NCBI GenBank assembly: GCA_004525055.1
Contig: SPDF01000034.1
Coordinates: 1-10,559 of the forward strand
Direction: 5' to 3'
DNA length: 10,559 bases
DNA from: Gemmatimonadales bacterium
GTDB taxonomy: Bacteria; Gemmatimonadota; Gemmatimonadetes; Gemmatimonadales; GWC2-71-9
Of the stretch, positions 1 to 7,412 are shown one piece after another (the stretch's first letter is position 1; the number at the start of each line of letters is the position of its first letter). The position numbers were made by a program, and so were the translations under genes. The notes below the pieces were generated by a model. That model did no database searches and had not been told where the DNA came from. It saw only the letters and a program-made list of their open reading frames with translations.

Positions 1-89
1 GCGAGGGTTGTGCCAAGACTCAAACCATTGCGGGACAACGCTTTACCAAACCACGCCGCCGTGATACCGTCCGCCAGCGGGGACGCCCC

Positions 90-524
90 CTACGCTTCCC
101 GTCCCCCGGCCCAGCGGTGCCAGTACATTCGCAGCTCTGAAATCTTGTCGCCGGCCGTCTCGCAGAACATCGCCCCGCGCGCCTCCACCCATTCCCCGGT
201 GCGCCGGCGACGGAAGGTGACCTTGTACTCCACGGAGAACCAGGGTCCGACCACGAATATCTCGCCGCTCGAAAAAGTGAGTTCGGCTTGATGCACGGGA
301 ACGTCCCGCCAGTACTGCAGGATCGCATCCCGCCCCGTCCGCGGTGCACTGAACGGCGTCTCGATGAACACCGCGTCGTCAGTGAAGACCGACATCAGCA
401 GCGGCACATCGCCCTTGGCCCAGCCCTTGCCGAACGCATCGATCAAGACGCGGCCCAGGGCGCGGATATCGGGAGGAGCGCTTGCCGCTGACGCCGCGGC
501 CTCCGAGATTGGGGTTGTATCCAT
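90..524 (-). CDS. NTF2-like (SnoaL/DUF4440-type) small protein
   Basis: This encodes a 144-residue soluble protein with no signal peptide or membrane segment. After a short Ala/Ser-rich leader, residues ~18-138 read as a cone-shaped NTF2-like fold. The start is helical (DIRALGRVLIDAF, then GKGWAKGD), followed by the family-typical 'VFTDDAVFIETPF' and 'GRDAILQYWRD'. Beta strands follow (ELTFSSGEIF, WFSVEYKVTFRRR, GEWVEARGAMFCE) and the end is 'KISELRMYWHRW'. Such proteins are either small-molecule enzymes (isomerase or hydrolase-like) or ligand binders, and the specific function cannot be read from sequence. I chose the ATG at 524; a GTG at 560 would add 12 residues, and neither has a clear Shine-Dalgarno. 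The ATG shares a CATG with the start of the divergent gene at 523. The stop is TAG at 92-90. Family assignment is fairly sure; substrate is unknown. Confidence 0.8.
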   Translation of the reverse strand: MDTTPISEAAASAASAPPDIRALGRVLIDAFGKGWAKGDVPLLMSVFTDDAVFIETPFSAPRTGRDAILQYWRDVPVHQAELTFSSGEIFVVGPWFSVEYKVTFRRRRTGEWVEARGAMFCETAGDKISELRMYWHRWAGGREA

Positions 525-3153
525 GCGATCAAATCTATCACTCAGGTACGGGGGGTGCACCCTCGTGGCGCTGACGCTGGCCCTCGGTACCGGGTCAGCC
601 TCTGCTCAGCAGCCATGCCCTGCAGTCGCGGCCGATCTGGCCGCTGGGTGGCACGCCTACCGTATCGACTCCCTGGGTGTCGCGTCGCGCCAATTCTCCC
701 TGGCGGCCGACTGCGGAGCGGTCGGCGCGCTCGTTGGCCAGGGCTTTGTGCAATTGCGACTCGGTCGCCTCCCGGCCGCCGACTCGCTGTTCGCAGCCGC
801 ACTTGCCCGTGATTCACAACTGGTCGACGCCTGGGAAGGATCGGCCAGGGTCGCATGGCGGCGTGGGGACCATGCCACGACGGCACGAGCCGCGAAGCGG
901 GCCCTTCACCTTGCGCCCGAGCGAGCCGACCTGAGGGAGTTGCTCTCAGCCGCGTCGCCCGACTGGGACCGCCCTGCGCTCCCTCCCAGGCGTCGGCCGG
1001 AGGAGTTCTCGCTCATCGCGCGGACCGCCGGCACACAGTTCGAGGTCCGGGATGGAATGGGCCGTTGGGTTCCCTTCTACATGCAGGGAGTCAATCTCGG
1101 CGTCGCACTCCCCGGACGCTTTCCCTCGCAGTTTCCCACCGATTCAGCGCTCTACGCGGGTTGGCTGGACACCCTCGCCACCATGAACGCGAACGTGCTT
1201 CGGGTCTACACCATTCTTCCACCGCAGTTTTATCGGGCACTCCGCGCCTGGAATCTCGCGCATTCGACCCGGCCACTCTGGCTGGTGCACGGAGTCTGGA
1301 CCGAGCTCCCCCCTGAGCATGACTTCGATGACCCGGCGTGGAAAGACGCCTTTCGATCCGAAATGCGAGACGTCGTCGACCTGCTACACGGTGCCGCAGA
1401 GCTGACTCCGCGCCCCGGACATGCTTCGGGCCGCTACGACGCCGATGTGTCGCGCTGGAGCGCGGCCTACATCATCGGCCGGGAGTGGGAACCATTCGCG
1501 GTGAAAGCGTACGACTCATTGCATCCGGGCGCGCACAGCTACGCGGGGCGATATCTGTCGGTGGAACGGGCGCCGGCGATGGACACCTGGATGGCGGAGC
1601 AATGCGATTACCTCCTGAACTACGAGGCGGAGCAGTGGAACACACTCCGACCGATCGCGTATACCAACTGGCCCACGCTCGACCCGCTGTTCCATCCCAC
1701 GGAGTCCAGCACGGCGGAGGAGCGGGAGTGGCGCCGCCGTGTCGGACGGCCGGTGGCGGGTGACAAACTGGAGTACGAGAACGACGCCATCGGCCTCGAC
1801 GCCAATCTGATCCGCGCGACGGCCGAGAATCCTGCCGGCTGGTTCGCCAGTTATCACGCTTACCCCTATTACCCGGACTTCCTGCTCTACGATCCGGGGT
1901 ACCGGCAGGCACGATCGAGCGAGGGTCCCTCCACCTACTTCGGCTACCTCAGCGACCTGCGCCGCCACCACGCGGAGATTCCCTTCGTCATTTCGGAATA
2001 CGGTGTCCCATCGAGCCGAGGGAGCGCGCACCTGCAGCCGCAGGGGTGGAATCATGGAGGCCACGACGAAGTGGCGATGGCCGCCATCGATGCCCGGCTC
2101 ACACGTGAGATTCGTGAGAGCGGTGCGGCAGGGGCCATCCTGTTCGCGTGGATGGACGAGTGGTTCAAAAAGAACTGGATCGTCATCGACTTCGAACAGC
2201 CTGGCGACCGCAACCGACTCTGGTTCAACGCGATGGATGCAGAGCAGAACTACGGCATCCTCGGCCAGTATCCAGGGCCCGCGGACGGCCGACCGGTTCT
2301 CGGCGGTGACCCCGGCCCCTGGCGCCGGCTTCAGCCTGTCCAATCGGGCGAAGGAAGGCTCCGCTCGATCCGGGCCGGGAGTGACGAAGGCCACCTCTAC
2401 CTGACGCTCGAGCTCAGACCAGGGCCCATCGATTGGCAGAGAACAGGCGTCCTCCTGGCCCTCGATACCTATCTCCCCCGCTCGGGGCAGCTGGCGGTCC
2501 CGGGGATGGCGCTGGCAAGCGAAATAGGCTTCGAATTCCTGATCGACCTGGAGAGTCCGTCGCGAGCGGCGATCAAGATCCTGCCATCGTACAACCCGCA
2601 TGTGGGAGCGAACGCGATCCTGGGCGGCGATGACTTTGGCCGGTTCTACCGACGGCCGGCGACGATCGGCGTGGAGACGGACGGGCGATTTGATCCGATG
2701 TTCGTCATCACCAACCGTGCCCGGTTCGGACGGGACGGCACCTTCTACCCTGCCCAGGGCTATGACCGAGGACGCCTGACGTTCGGAGCGGAGGCGGAGA
2801 ACAGCCTCGCCGACTGGTATGCCGATTCAACTACCGGCCTCATCGAAATCCGCATTCCGTGGGGTCTGCTCAACGTGACGGACCCCTCGAGCAGGACGGT
2901 GCTGTTCGACAGGGGCGATCAGACAGGGGGAGAGTTTGGTACCGCAGTCACGGGCGGCATTCGGGCCGGCGCGCTGGTATACCAAACCGGTGTGCCAGTA
3001 CGGCTCCTCGAGGCGCTCCCTGCGGCGCATGGAGGCCGTTGGCGAGCCGTAGACTTCGCTCTCTGGACATGGAAGCCGTGGGAGGAACCGGTCTCACACA
3101 GTCGACTCAAGCCGGTGTACGATTCACTGCAGGCGACCTGGAGGGCCCGGTGA
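523..3153 (+). CDS. Secreted TPR plus glycoside-hydrolase-like TIM-barrel protein
   Basis: This encodes an 876-residue exported protein. Residues 1-29 are a Sec signal peptide (hydrophobic TLVALTLALG, likely cleavage after ASA). Residues ~35-145 are Ala-rich helical TPR-like repeats. Residues ~170-590 resemble a clan GH-A TIM barrel: strand-like segments include FYMQGVNLGV, ANVLRVYTILPP and PLWLVHGVW. The candidate acid/base is E321 in 'IIGREWEP' and the candidate nucleophile is E492 in 'FVISEYG'; 'FAWMDEWF' lies near the expected last strand. Residues ~600-855 form a beta-rich C-terminal domain, possibly carbohydrate-binding. The likely role is cleavage or modification of a polysaccharide in the periplasm or at the surface; substrate is unknown. 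The reading frame stays open upstream to 364, but that part is antisense to the NTF2-like gene, and the signal peptide fixes the start at 523. No good ribosome site precedes it. The next gene overlaps its stop by one base, so the two are probably co-translated. Confidence 0.85.
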   Translation: MRSNLSLRYGGCTLVALTLALGTGSASAQQPCPAVAADLAAGWHAYRIDSLGVASRQFSLAADCGAVGALVGQGFVQLRLGRLPAADSLFAAALARDSQLVDAWEGSARVAWRRGDHATTARAAKRALHLAPERADLRELLSAASPDWDRPALPPRRRPEEFSLIARTAGTQFEVRDGMGRWVPFYMQGVNLGVALPGRFPSQFPTDSALYAGWLDTLATMNANVLRVYTILPPQFYRALRAWNLAHSTRPLWLVHGVWTELPPEHDFDDPAWKDAFRSEMRDVVDLLHGAAELTPRPGHASGRYDADVSRWSAAYIIGREWEPFAVKAYDSLHPGAHSYAGRYLSVERAPAMDTWMAEQCDYLLNYEAEQWNTLRPIAYTNWPTLDPLFHPTESSTAEEREWRRRVGRPVAGDKLEYENDAIGLDANLIRATAENPAGWFASYHAYPYYPDFLLYDPGYRQARSSEGPSTYFGYLSDLRRHHAEIPFVISEYGVPSSRGSAHLQPQGWNHGGHDEVAMAAIDARLTREIRESGAAGAILFAWMDEWFKKNWIVIDFEQPGDRNRLWFNAMDAEQNYGILGQYPGPADGRPVLGGDPGPWRRLQPVQSGEGRLRSIRAGSDEGHLYLTLELRPGPIDWQRTGVLLALDTYLPRSGQLAVPGMALASEIGFEFLIDLESPSRAAIKILPSYNPHVGANAILGGDDFGRFYRRPATIGVETDGRFDPMFVITNRARFGRDGTFYPAQGYDRGRLTFGAEAENSLADWYADSTTGLIEIRIPWGLLNVTDPSSRTVLFDRGDQTGGEFGTAVTGGIRAGALVYQTGVPVRLLEALPAAHGGRWRAVDFALWTWKPWEEPVSHSRLKPVYDSLQATWRAR
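3140..3145 (+). promoter_or_regulatory. Ribosome binding site of the TPR/beta-barrel gene
   Basis: GGAGGG lies 7 nt before the ATG at 3153, inside the 3' end of the preceding gene. It favours ATG 3153 over the adjacent GTG at 3150. A second possible start, GTG 3192, has GGAG at 3183-3186 and would give a shorter signal peptide. Confidence 0.6.
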
Positions 3154-4766
3154 TGCCGGCGCGCTTTCTATTTCAAGGCCTTGGAGCCGATGTGATCCGT
3201 ATTTGCTCGGCACTGCTGATCGTCGGAACGCTCCTGGCCGTCCCCGCGGTCGGGGTGGCGCAGGTCGCCGAGGCCGACGCCGCCTGGAACCAGGGACGCT
3301 ACGGTGCCGCCCGGGAAGCTTATCTCCGAGCGCTGACCCAGGACCCAGCCTCGGTGCGCGCAAGTTACCGGCTCGGGGTCCTCGCGGCGTGGGACGGGAA
3401 TCTCGACTCTGCCCTGACTTACCTGGCGCATGCACGCGCCGCCGACCCTTCGGATCCCGATGTGCGCGCGATGCAGGCCACCGTCCTCAGCTGGGCCGGG
3501 GCGTACCCACAGTCATTGGTGAAGTGGGACAGCTTGATCGCGCTCTATCCCGCACGACTCGACGGCCTCGTGGGCAAGGCGCGCACCTTGGCGTGGGACG
3601 GCCGGGAGCAGGCGGCTGACTCACTCTATCGAGCGGTGCTGGAGCGCGACCCGACCAACGCGGAGGCGCTGAGCGGCACGGCGCAGCTCGCCTATTGGGG
3701 AGGTCGGGCGGCCGAGGCAATCGCCGGCTATCAGCGAGCGATTTCGTACCGACCAGATGACGTGACCGCCCGCCTCGGGCTGGCGCAGGTCTACCGGGCG
3801 GTCGGACGGCAACGCGATGCGCTCGCCGAGGTGGACAGCGCCGTTGCACTCGCGCCAACGAACAAGGAAGCGCTGCGGGTCCGCCAGGATATTGTGCGCA
3901 CAGTGCAGGCAGCGGTCGATGTCACCCTGGGCTGGAGCGAAGACACCGACCAGAACGAGATGTGGTGGCAGACGGTCTCCGCGACGACCTCAGTCGCGAA
4001 CAGGGTACGCGGGTTCGGATCGGTAGGAGCCTATGAGGGGAGCAGCACACCGGACGCCACCGCCACCCGCGCTGCCGCCGAATTTGGCGCGACCTACACG
4101 GGGAACAATTGGCAGCTAACCGGGGCCTTCGGGGTGCAGGGTCTCTGGCCGGATTCGGGTGTGTCCCGGAGTGTGCCGACGGGTCGATTGGGCGCGTCCT
4201 ACCGAGTCCAGCCCGCGCTTGGCATTGGCGTGAGCTATGCCCATTTCCCCTTTGCGGAAACAGCATCCCTCATCGGCGCGGACGTCGACATCGACGCGGC
4301 AGACGTCACGATCGACGCCACGGCTGGCTCTGGGGTGACGCTCAGCGCGGGCGGCGGGGCCGGGTGGTTCAGCGAGGGCAATGTCCGAACCTCGGGGGTC
4401 CTCGCGGCGACGAAACAGTTACCGCGGCATTTTTTCGTGGGCGGACTGGTGCGGATGGTCTGGTTCAAGGAGACGGTGGCGGAATACTTCTCCCCCGACC
4501 GATTCGCGGTCGTGGAGGCTCGCGGTGGGTACGCCCGCACGGGAATCGACTGGGAAACCCGAATCAGCGCCGGCGCCGGCATCCAGCAGATCGGGAACAC
4601 CGGCCCCTGGCAGTTCGAGGGACACATCGAGGGTCGGGCGTCATGGTGGTTTTCCCAACGAAACCGTCTCGAGGCGTTTGCCGGGGTGAGCAACAGCGCC
4701 TATGTCTCGGCGACCGGTGCGTACCGTTGGGGCACGGCGGGACTGGTCATCCGACTCGGCCTATAA
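3153..4766 (+). CDS. TPR-repeat outer-membrane beta-barrel protein (YaiO/PgaA-like architecture)
   Basis: This encodes a 537-residue protein. Residues ~14-37 are the hydrophobic core and end of a signal peptide (VIRICSALLIVGTLLAV...AQ). Residues ~40-245 are about six tandem TPR units, for example 'AAREAYLRALTQDPASVRASYRLG', 'AADSLYRAVLERDPTNAEALSG' and 'AIAGYQRAISYRPDDVTARLG'. From ~250 to the end, alternating strands rich in Gly and aromatics (WWQTVSATTS, WQLTGAFGVQGLW, ATGAYRWGTAGLVIRLGL) indicate an outer-membrane beta barrel. Periplasmic TPRs joined to a C-terminal barrel are the layout of exopolysaccharide exporters such as PgaA and BcsC, and of YaiO-type proteins. Translational coupling to the glycoside-hydrolase-like gene supports a shared job in polysaccharide export or surface processing. 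The final residue is Leu rather than the usual Phe. It converges on the Nramp gene, with only 21 nt between the stop codons and no clear terminator. Architecture is confident; the exported substrate is not known. Confidence 0.85.
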   Translation: MPARFLFQGLGADVIRICSALLIVGTLLAVPAVGVAQVAEADAAWNQGRYGAAREAYLRALTQDPASVRASYRLGVLAAWDGNLDSALTYLAHARAADPSDPDVRAMQATVLSWAGAYPQSLVKWDSLIALYPARLDGLVGKARTLAWDGREQAADSLYRAVLERDPTNAEALSGTAQLAYWGGRAAEAIAGYQRAISYRPDDVTARLGLAQVYRAVGRQRDALAEVDSAVALAPTNKEALRVRQDIVRTVQAAVDVTLGWSEDTDQNEMWWQTVSATTSVANRVRGFGSVGAYEGSSTPDATATRAAAEFGATYTGNNWQLTGAFGVQGLWPDSGVSRSVPTGRLGASYRVQPALGIGVSYAHFPFAETASLIGADVDIDAADVTIDATAGSGVTLSAGGGAGWFSEGNVRTSGVLAATKQLPRHFFVGGLVRMVWFKETVAEYFSPDRFAVVEARGGYARTGIDWETRISAGAGIQQIGNTGPWQFEGHIEGRASWWFSQRNRLEAFAGVSNSAYVSATGAYRWGTAGLVIRLGL

Positions 4767-4787
4767 CGCCACGCCCCGTTCGGCCAT

Positions 4788-6143
4788 TCAGAGCCACTCG
4801 CGGAAGGTCTCGACCAGCAACCAGGCGTTGAGGGAGCCGATGACGCCGGCGACCGACCAGGCGAGCACCTTGAGCCATCGCGGGTTGACGAACACTCCCA
4901 TCTTGGCCTTCTCGCTGGTGAAGATCACCAGTGGCACTACGGCAAACGACAGCTGCATGCTCAGGATGACCTGACTCAGGATCAGCAGCTGGCCGGTGCC
5001 CCGCTCACCGGAAATCGCGGTGACGATGACGGCCGGCACGATGGCAATCAGCCGGGTGATCAGCCGCCGGAGCCACGCCGGCAGGCGGATGTTGAGGAAG
5101 CCCTCCATGACGATCTGCCCGGCGAGCGTGCCGGTGATCGTCGAATTCTGTCCTGACGCCAAGAGCGCCACCGCGAACAGTATGCTGGCCATCGAGGTCC
5201 CCAGAAGCGGAGCCAGCAGCTGGTGCGCATCGCCGATGTCGGCCACACCCTGATTGCCGGTGGTGTGGAAGGTGGCGGCCGCGAGGATCAGGATGGCAGC
5301 GTTGATGAAGAAGGCGAAGAACAGTGCCAGCGTCGAGTCGATGGTGGCGAACTTGATCGCCTCGCGCTTTGCCGCCACCGTCTCGCCGAAGTTGCGGGTC
5401 TGCACGATCGAGCTGTGGAGATAGAGGTTGTGCGGCATGACCGTGGCGCCGAGGATGCCGATCGCGATGTAGAGTTTCGATTTATCGGAGATAATCTCCG
5501 TGGTCGGAATCAGCCCCCGCAGCATCTCACCGAGCGCCGGCTGGGCCAGGAGGAGCTCGATCGCGAAGCAGGCGCCGATCGTGGCGACGAGGACAATGAC
5601 GAAGGCCTCGAGCCATCGGAACCCGCGGTGCTGCAGCAGCAGGATGAGCAGCACGTCGACCGCGGTGATACAAACACCCCAGAGCAGCGGAATGCCGAAG
5701 AGCAGGTTCAGCGCGATTGCGGAGCCGATGACCTCGGCCAGATCGCAGGCGGCGATGGCGATTTCGCAGAGGATCCAGAGGATGAAACTGACCGGTCGCG
5801 AATAGTGGTCGCGGCAGGCCTGGGCCAGGTCGCGGCCGGTAGCGATGCCAAGCCGGAGCGCCAGCGCCTGGAGGACGATCGCCATCAGGTTGGAGAGCAG
5901 GATCACGCTAAGCAGGGTGTAGCCAAACCGAGCGCCGCCGGCGAGGTCAGTGGCCCAATTGCCCGGGTCCATGTACCCGACCGCGACCATGTACCCGGGG
6001 CCGGCGAAGGCCAGCATCTTCCGCCACCAGGGGGCGCCAGCCGGGATATTGACGGTGCGGAACGACTCGGGGAGGCTCGGCGAGGTACGTGGGTGCCGCC
6101 AGCCTTCGGTGAGTTCTTCGATCGGCGGGCCGCTGGCGTTCAT
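4788..6143 (-). CDS. mntH: Nramp-family divalent metal (Mn/Fe) transporter
   Basis: This encodes a 451-residue inner-membrane, proton-coupled importer of Mn(II), with Fe(II) and other divalent ions as possible substrates. It is the usual length for bacterial Nramp, with about 11 hydrophobic segments. The TM1 signature is '[14 protein letters not shown]', giving D59 and N62. TM6 carries '[13 protein letters not shown]', giving A233, M236 and H238. D, N and M with an Ala carbonyl are the metal ligands known from structures of bacterial Nramp proteins, and all are present. The conserved '[19 protein letters not shown]' (residues 331-349) is intact. A strong GGGGAGG site (6154-6148) lies 4 nt before the ATG. 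It is the last gene of the regulator-oxidase-ZIP-Nramp operon, 66 nt after the ZIP stop, so it is probably controlled by the DtxR-type regulator, though the gap could hold a secondary promoter. The 'mntH' symbol follows the family and the Mn-like sensor; Fe(II) transport cannot be excluded. Confidence 0.95.
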   Translation of the reverse strand: MNASGPPIEELTEGWRHPRTSPSLPESFRTVNIPAGAPWWRKMLAFAGPGYMVAVGYMDPGNWATDLAGGARFGYTLLSVILLSNLMAIVLQALALRLGIATGRDLAQACRDHYSRPVSFILWILCEIAIAACDLAEVIGSAIALNLLFGIPLLWGVCITAVDVLLILLLQHRGFRWLEAFVIVLVATIGACFAIELLLAQPALGEMLRGLIPTTEIISDKSKLYIAIGILGATVMPHNLYLHSSIVQTRNFGETVAAKREAIKFATIDSTLALFFAFFINAAILILAAATFHTTGNQGVADIGDAHQLLAPLLGTSMASILFAVALLASGQNSTITGTLAGQIVMEGFLNIRLPAWLRRLITRLIAIVPAVIVTAISGERGTGQLLILSQVILSMQLSFAVVPLVIFTSEKAKMGVFVNPRWLKVLAWSVAGVIGSLNAWLLVETFREWL

Positions 6144-6171
6144 CGAGCCTCCCCGCGCGAGCAGAGTTGGA

Positions 6172-6194
6172 CGCCGGCGAGCTCGGCGCCAGCG
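6172..6194 (-). promoter_or_regulatory. Stem-loop between the ZIP and Nramp genes
   Basis: On the minus strand, CGCTGGCG (6194-6187) and CGCCGGCG (6179-6172) can form an 8-bp stem with one G-U pair around a 7-base loop (CCGAGCT). No T-run follows, so it is not a typical intrinsic terminator. It may shield the 3' end of the upstream message or adjust expression of the Nramp gene relative to the first three genes. The pairing is seen directly; the function is inferred. Confidence 0.4.
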
Positions 6195-6209
6195 GTCTTG
6201 GCGCGCATG

Positions 6210-7409
6210 CTACTTGATGGCCAGTCCGGTCAGGTACAGGACCGCCATGCCCGTCAGGACGCCGGCGAACGCCTCCCACGAGCGGGTGGGACCGGATGTG
6301 CCCTTCCAGATCATTTCCCTGCCAATCTGATAGGCGACCTGGAAGACGGCACCGGCGCCGATAGCCAGGAAGAACACCGACCAGGGTTGGGAATAGAGGA
6401 GCCCACCGATCCACGCCCCGGCGATGGCGGGCCCTCCGCCAATCAGGGCGAGGCCCCCGAGCGTCCGAAGCGAGGGACGGTCGCGAGAAATCGGTACCAC
6501 GATACCGAGCCCTTCGGTGATGTTCTGGATGATGAAGCCAATCACCAGGAAGGTCCCCAGCGCCGCCGCGCCGACGGCATAGGCCGCGCCGATTGCGAGG
6601 CCCTCCCCGAGGTTGTGCAGGCCGATTCCGATGGCGATAGCGGTGGCGAGGGATCGCCGCTTCCCCGCTCCGTCGTCCTGGGCCGCCACCTGACGACGAC
6701 TCACCGCACTCAGTAGCAGGACGGTGCCGATGATCCCAATGGCCACGATCCCCGTGCCCTGGAGCGGCCCACCGAGTTCCGCGCCGAGCTCGAGCCCCTC
6801 GCTGGTAGCGTCGACGCCGAGGTAGAGCAGCAGACCGACGGTCGCCGACATCAGGAAGGTGGTGCCCCGGGCCCCCAGTCGCGCCAGCAGTGGCAGCCAG
6901 AGCATGCCGAGGACTACCGGTAGAATGCCGACATAGAGACCGATGAGGGTGAAGCTCCAGAGCGTAACCGCCGAAATGCCCGCGGTCGTGGCCGCCACGG
7001 GGACTTCGGTCGTGAAGGGGATCGAGTTGCCGGAGAGGAGGGTGATTTCGTATGCCTCGCCCTGGACCCACGGGTACTCCAGCGTCACGACGGCGCCACC
7101 CAGCCGGGGCACGACCCGGTCAGGCGAAATCTCGAAGGGCCACATCGCCTCGTTAATGGAAAGCTGTGCGACTGTGATACTCTGGGGGCTGGTGTTGCGG
7201 AGCCGTAATTCGATGCGGCCCGGCGCGAGAGTGGTCCGCTCGAACTGCACCGTTTCGATCGGGGCGGCTGGCGTGATGTTGAGACCGGCCCCCTTGGTAA
7301 AGACGAAGAGGGCGATGACGCCAGCGAGCAACAGCACCGGCGCGATCAATCGGACCGCATTCAATGCGCCCGACCCGCCGCCGTTCTTCGGGAGTTCTGT
7401 CGAGGACAT
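6210..7409 (-). CDS. ZIP-family (GufA-like) metal transporter with N-terminal extracytoplasmic domain
   Basis: This encodes a 399-residue inner-membrane protein, longer than a typical bacterial ZIP (about 250-310). Residues ~19-38 form an N-terminal membrane anchor. Residues ~45-140 are a beta-rich, probably periplasmic domain ('GRIELRLRNTSPQSITVAQL', 'GGAVVTLEYPWVQG') that looks Ig- or cupredoxin-like. From ~145 there are about eight membrane segments of a ZIP transporter. The TM4 metal motif is H265-N266-x-x-E269-G270, and the TM5 motif is Q295-N296-x-x-E299-G300. Gln in place of the first TM5 His is seen in the GufA subfamily (e.g. the Bordetella ZIP). The usual Pro of HNxPEG is Gly here, and the TM3-TM4 loop is not His-rich. 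It likely moves Zn, Mn or Fe into the cytoplasm. The start follows a GGAGGG site (7422-7417) inside the end of the oxidase gene, and the gap to that gene is 3 nt. Metal specificity is inferred only from the operon. Confidence 0.88.
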   Translation of the reverse strand: MSSTELPKNGGGSGALNAVRLIAPVLLLAGVIALFVFTKGAGLNITPAAPIETVQFERTTLAPGRIELRLRNTSPQSITVAQLSINEAMWPFEISPDRVVPRLGGAVVTLEYPWVQGEAYEITLLSGNSIPFTTEVPVAATTAGISAVTLWSFTLIGLYVGILPVVLGMLWLPLLARLGARGTTFLMSATVGLLLYLGVDATSEGLELGAELGGPLQGTGIVAIGIIGTVLLLSAVSRRQVAAQDDGAGKRRSLATAIAIGIGLHNLGEGLAIGAAYAVGAAALGTFLVIGFIIQNITEGLGIVVPISRDRPSLRTLGGLALIGGGPAIAGAWIGGLLYSQPWSVFFLAIGAGAVFQVAYQIGREMIWKGTSGPTRSWEAFAGVLTGMAVLYLTGLAIK

Positions 7410-7412
7410 GGC

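Noticed and set aside
1..89. Gene or terminator left of the NTF2-like gene
   Set aside because: No frame has recognisable content, and GGGG-CGT-CCCC is too short to be a credible terminator.
364..522. In-frame N-terminal extension of the TPR/hydrolase gene (53 more residues)
   Set aside because: It is antisense to the NTF2-like gene, and the clear Sec signal peptide begins at the ATG at 523.
1516..2601. 361-residue minus-strand open frame
   Set aside because: Antisense to the TIM-barrel gene, whose motifs and signal peptide are convincing; no domain in the shadow.
5223..6716. 497-residue plus-strand open frame
   Set aside because: Low-complexity charged translation opposite the Nramp and ZIP genes; a GC-rich shadow frame.
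5947..7071. 374-residue minus-strand open frame
   Set aside because: Arg/Pro/Gly-rich translation in another frame of the ZIP and Nramp genes, with no recognisable domain.
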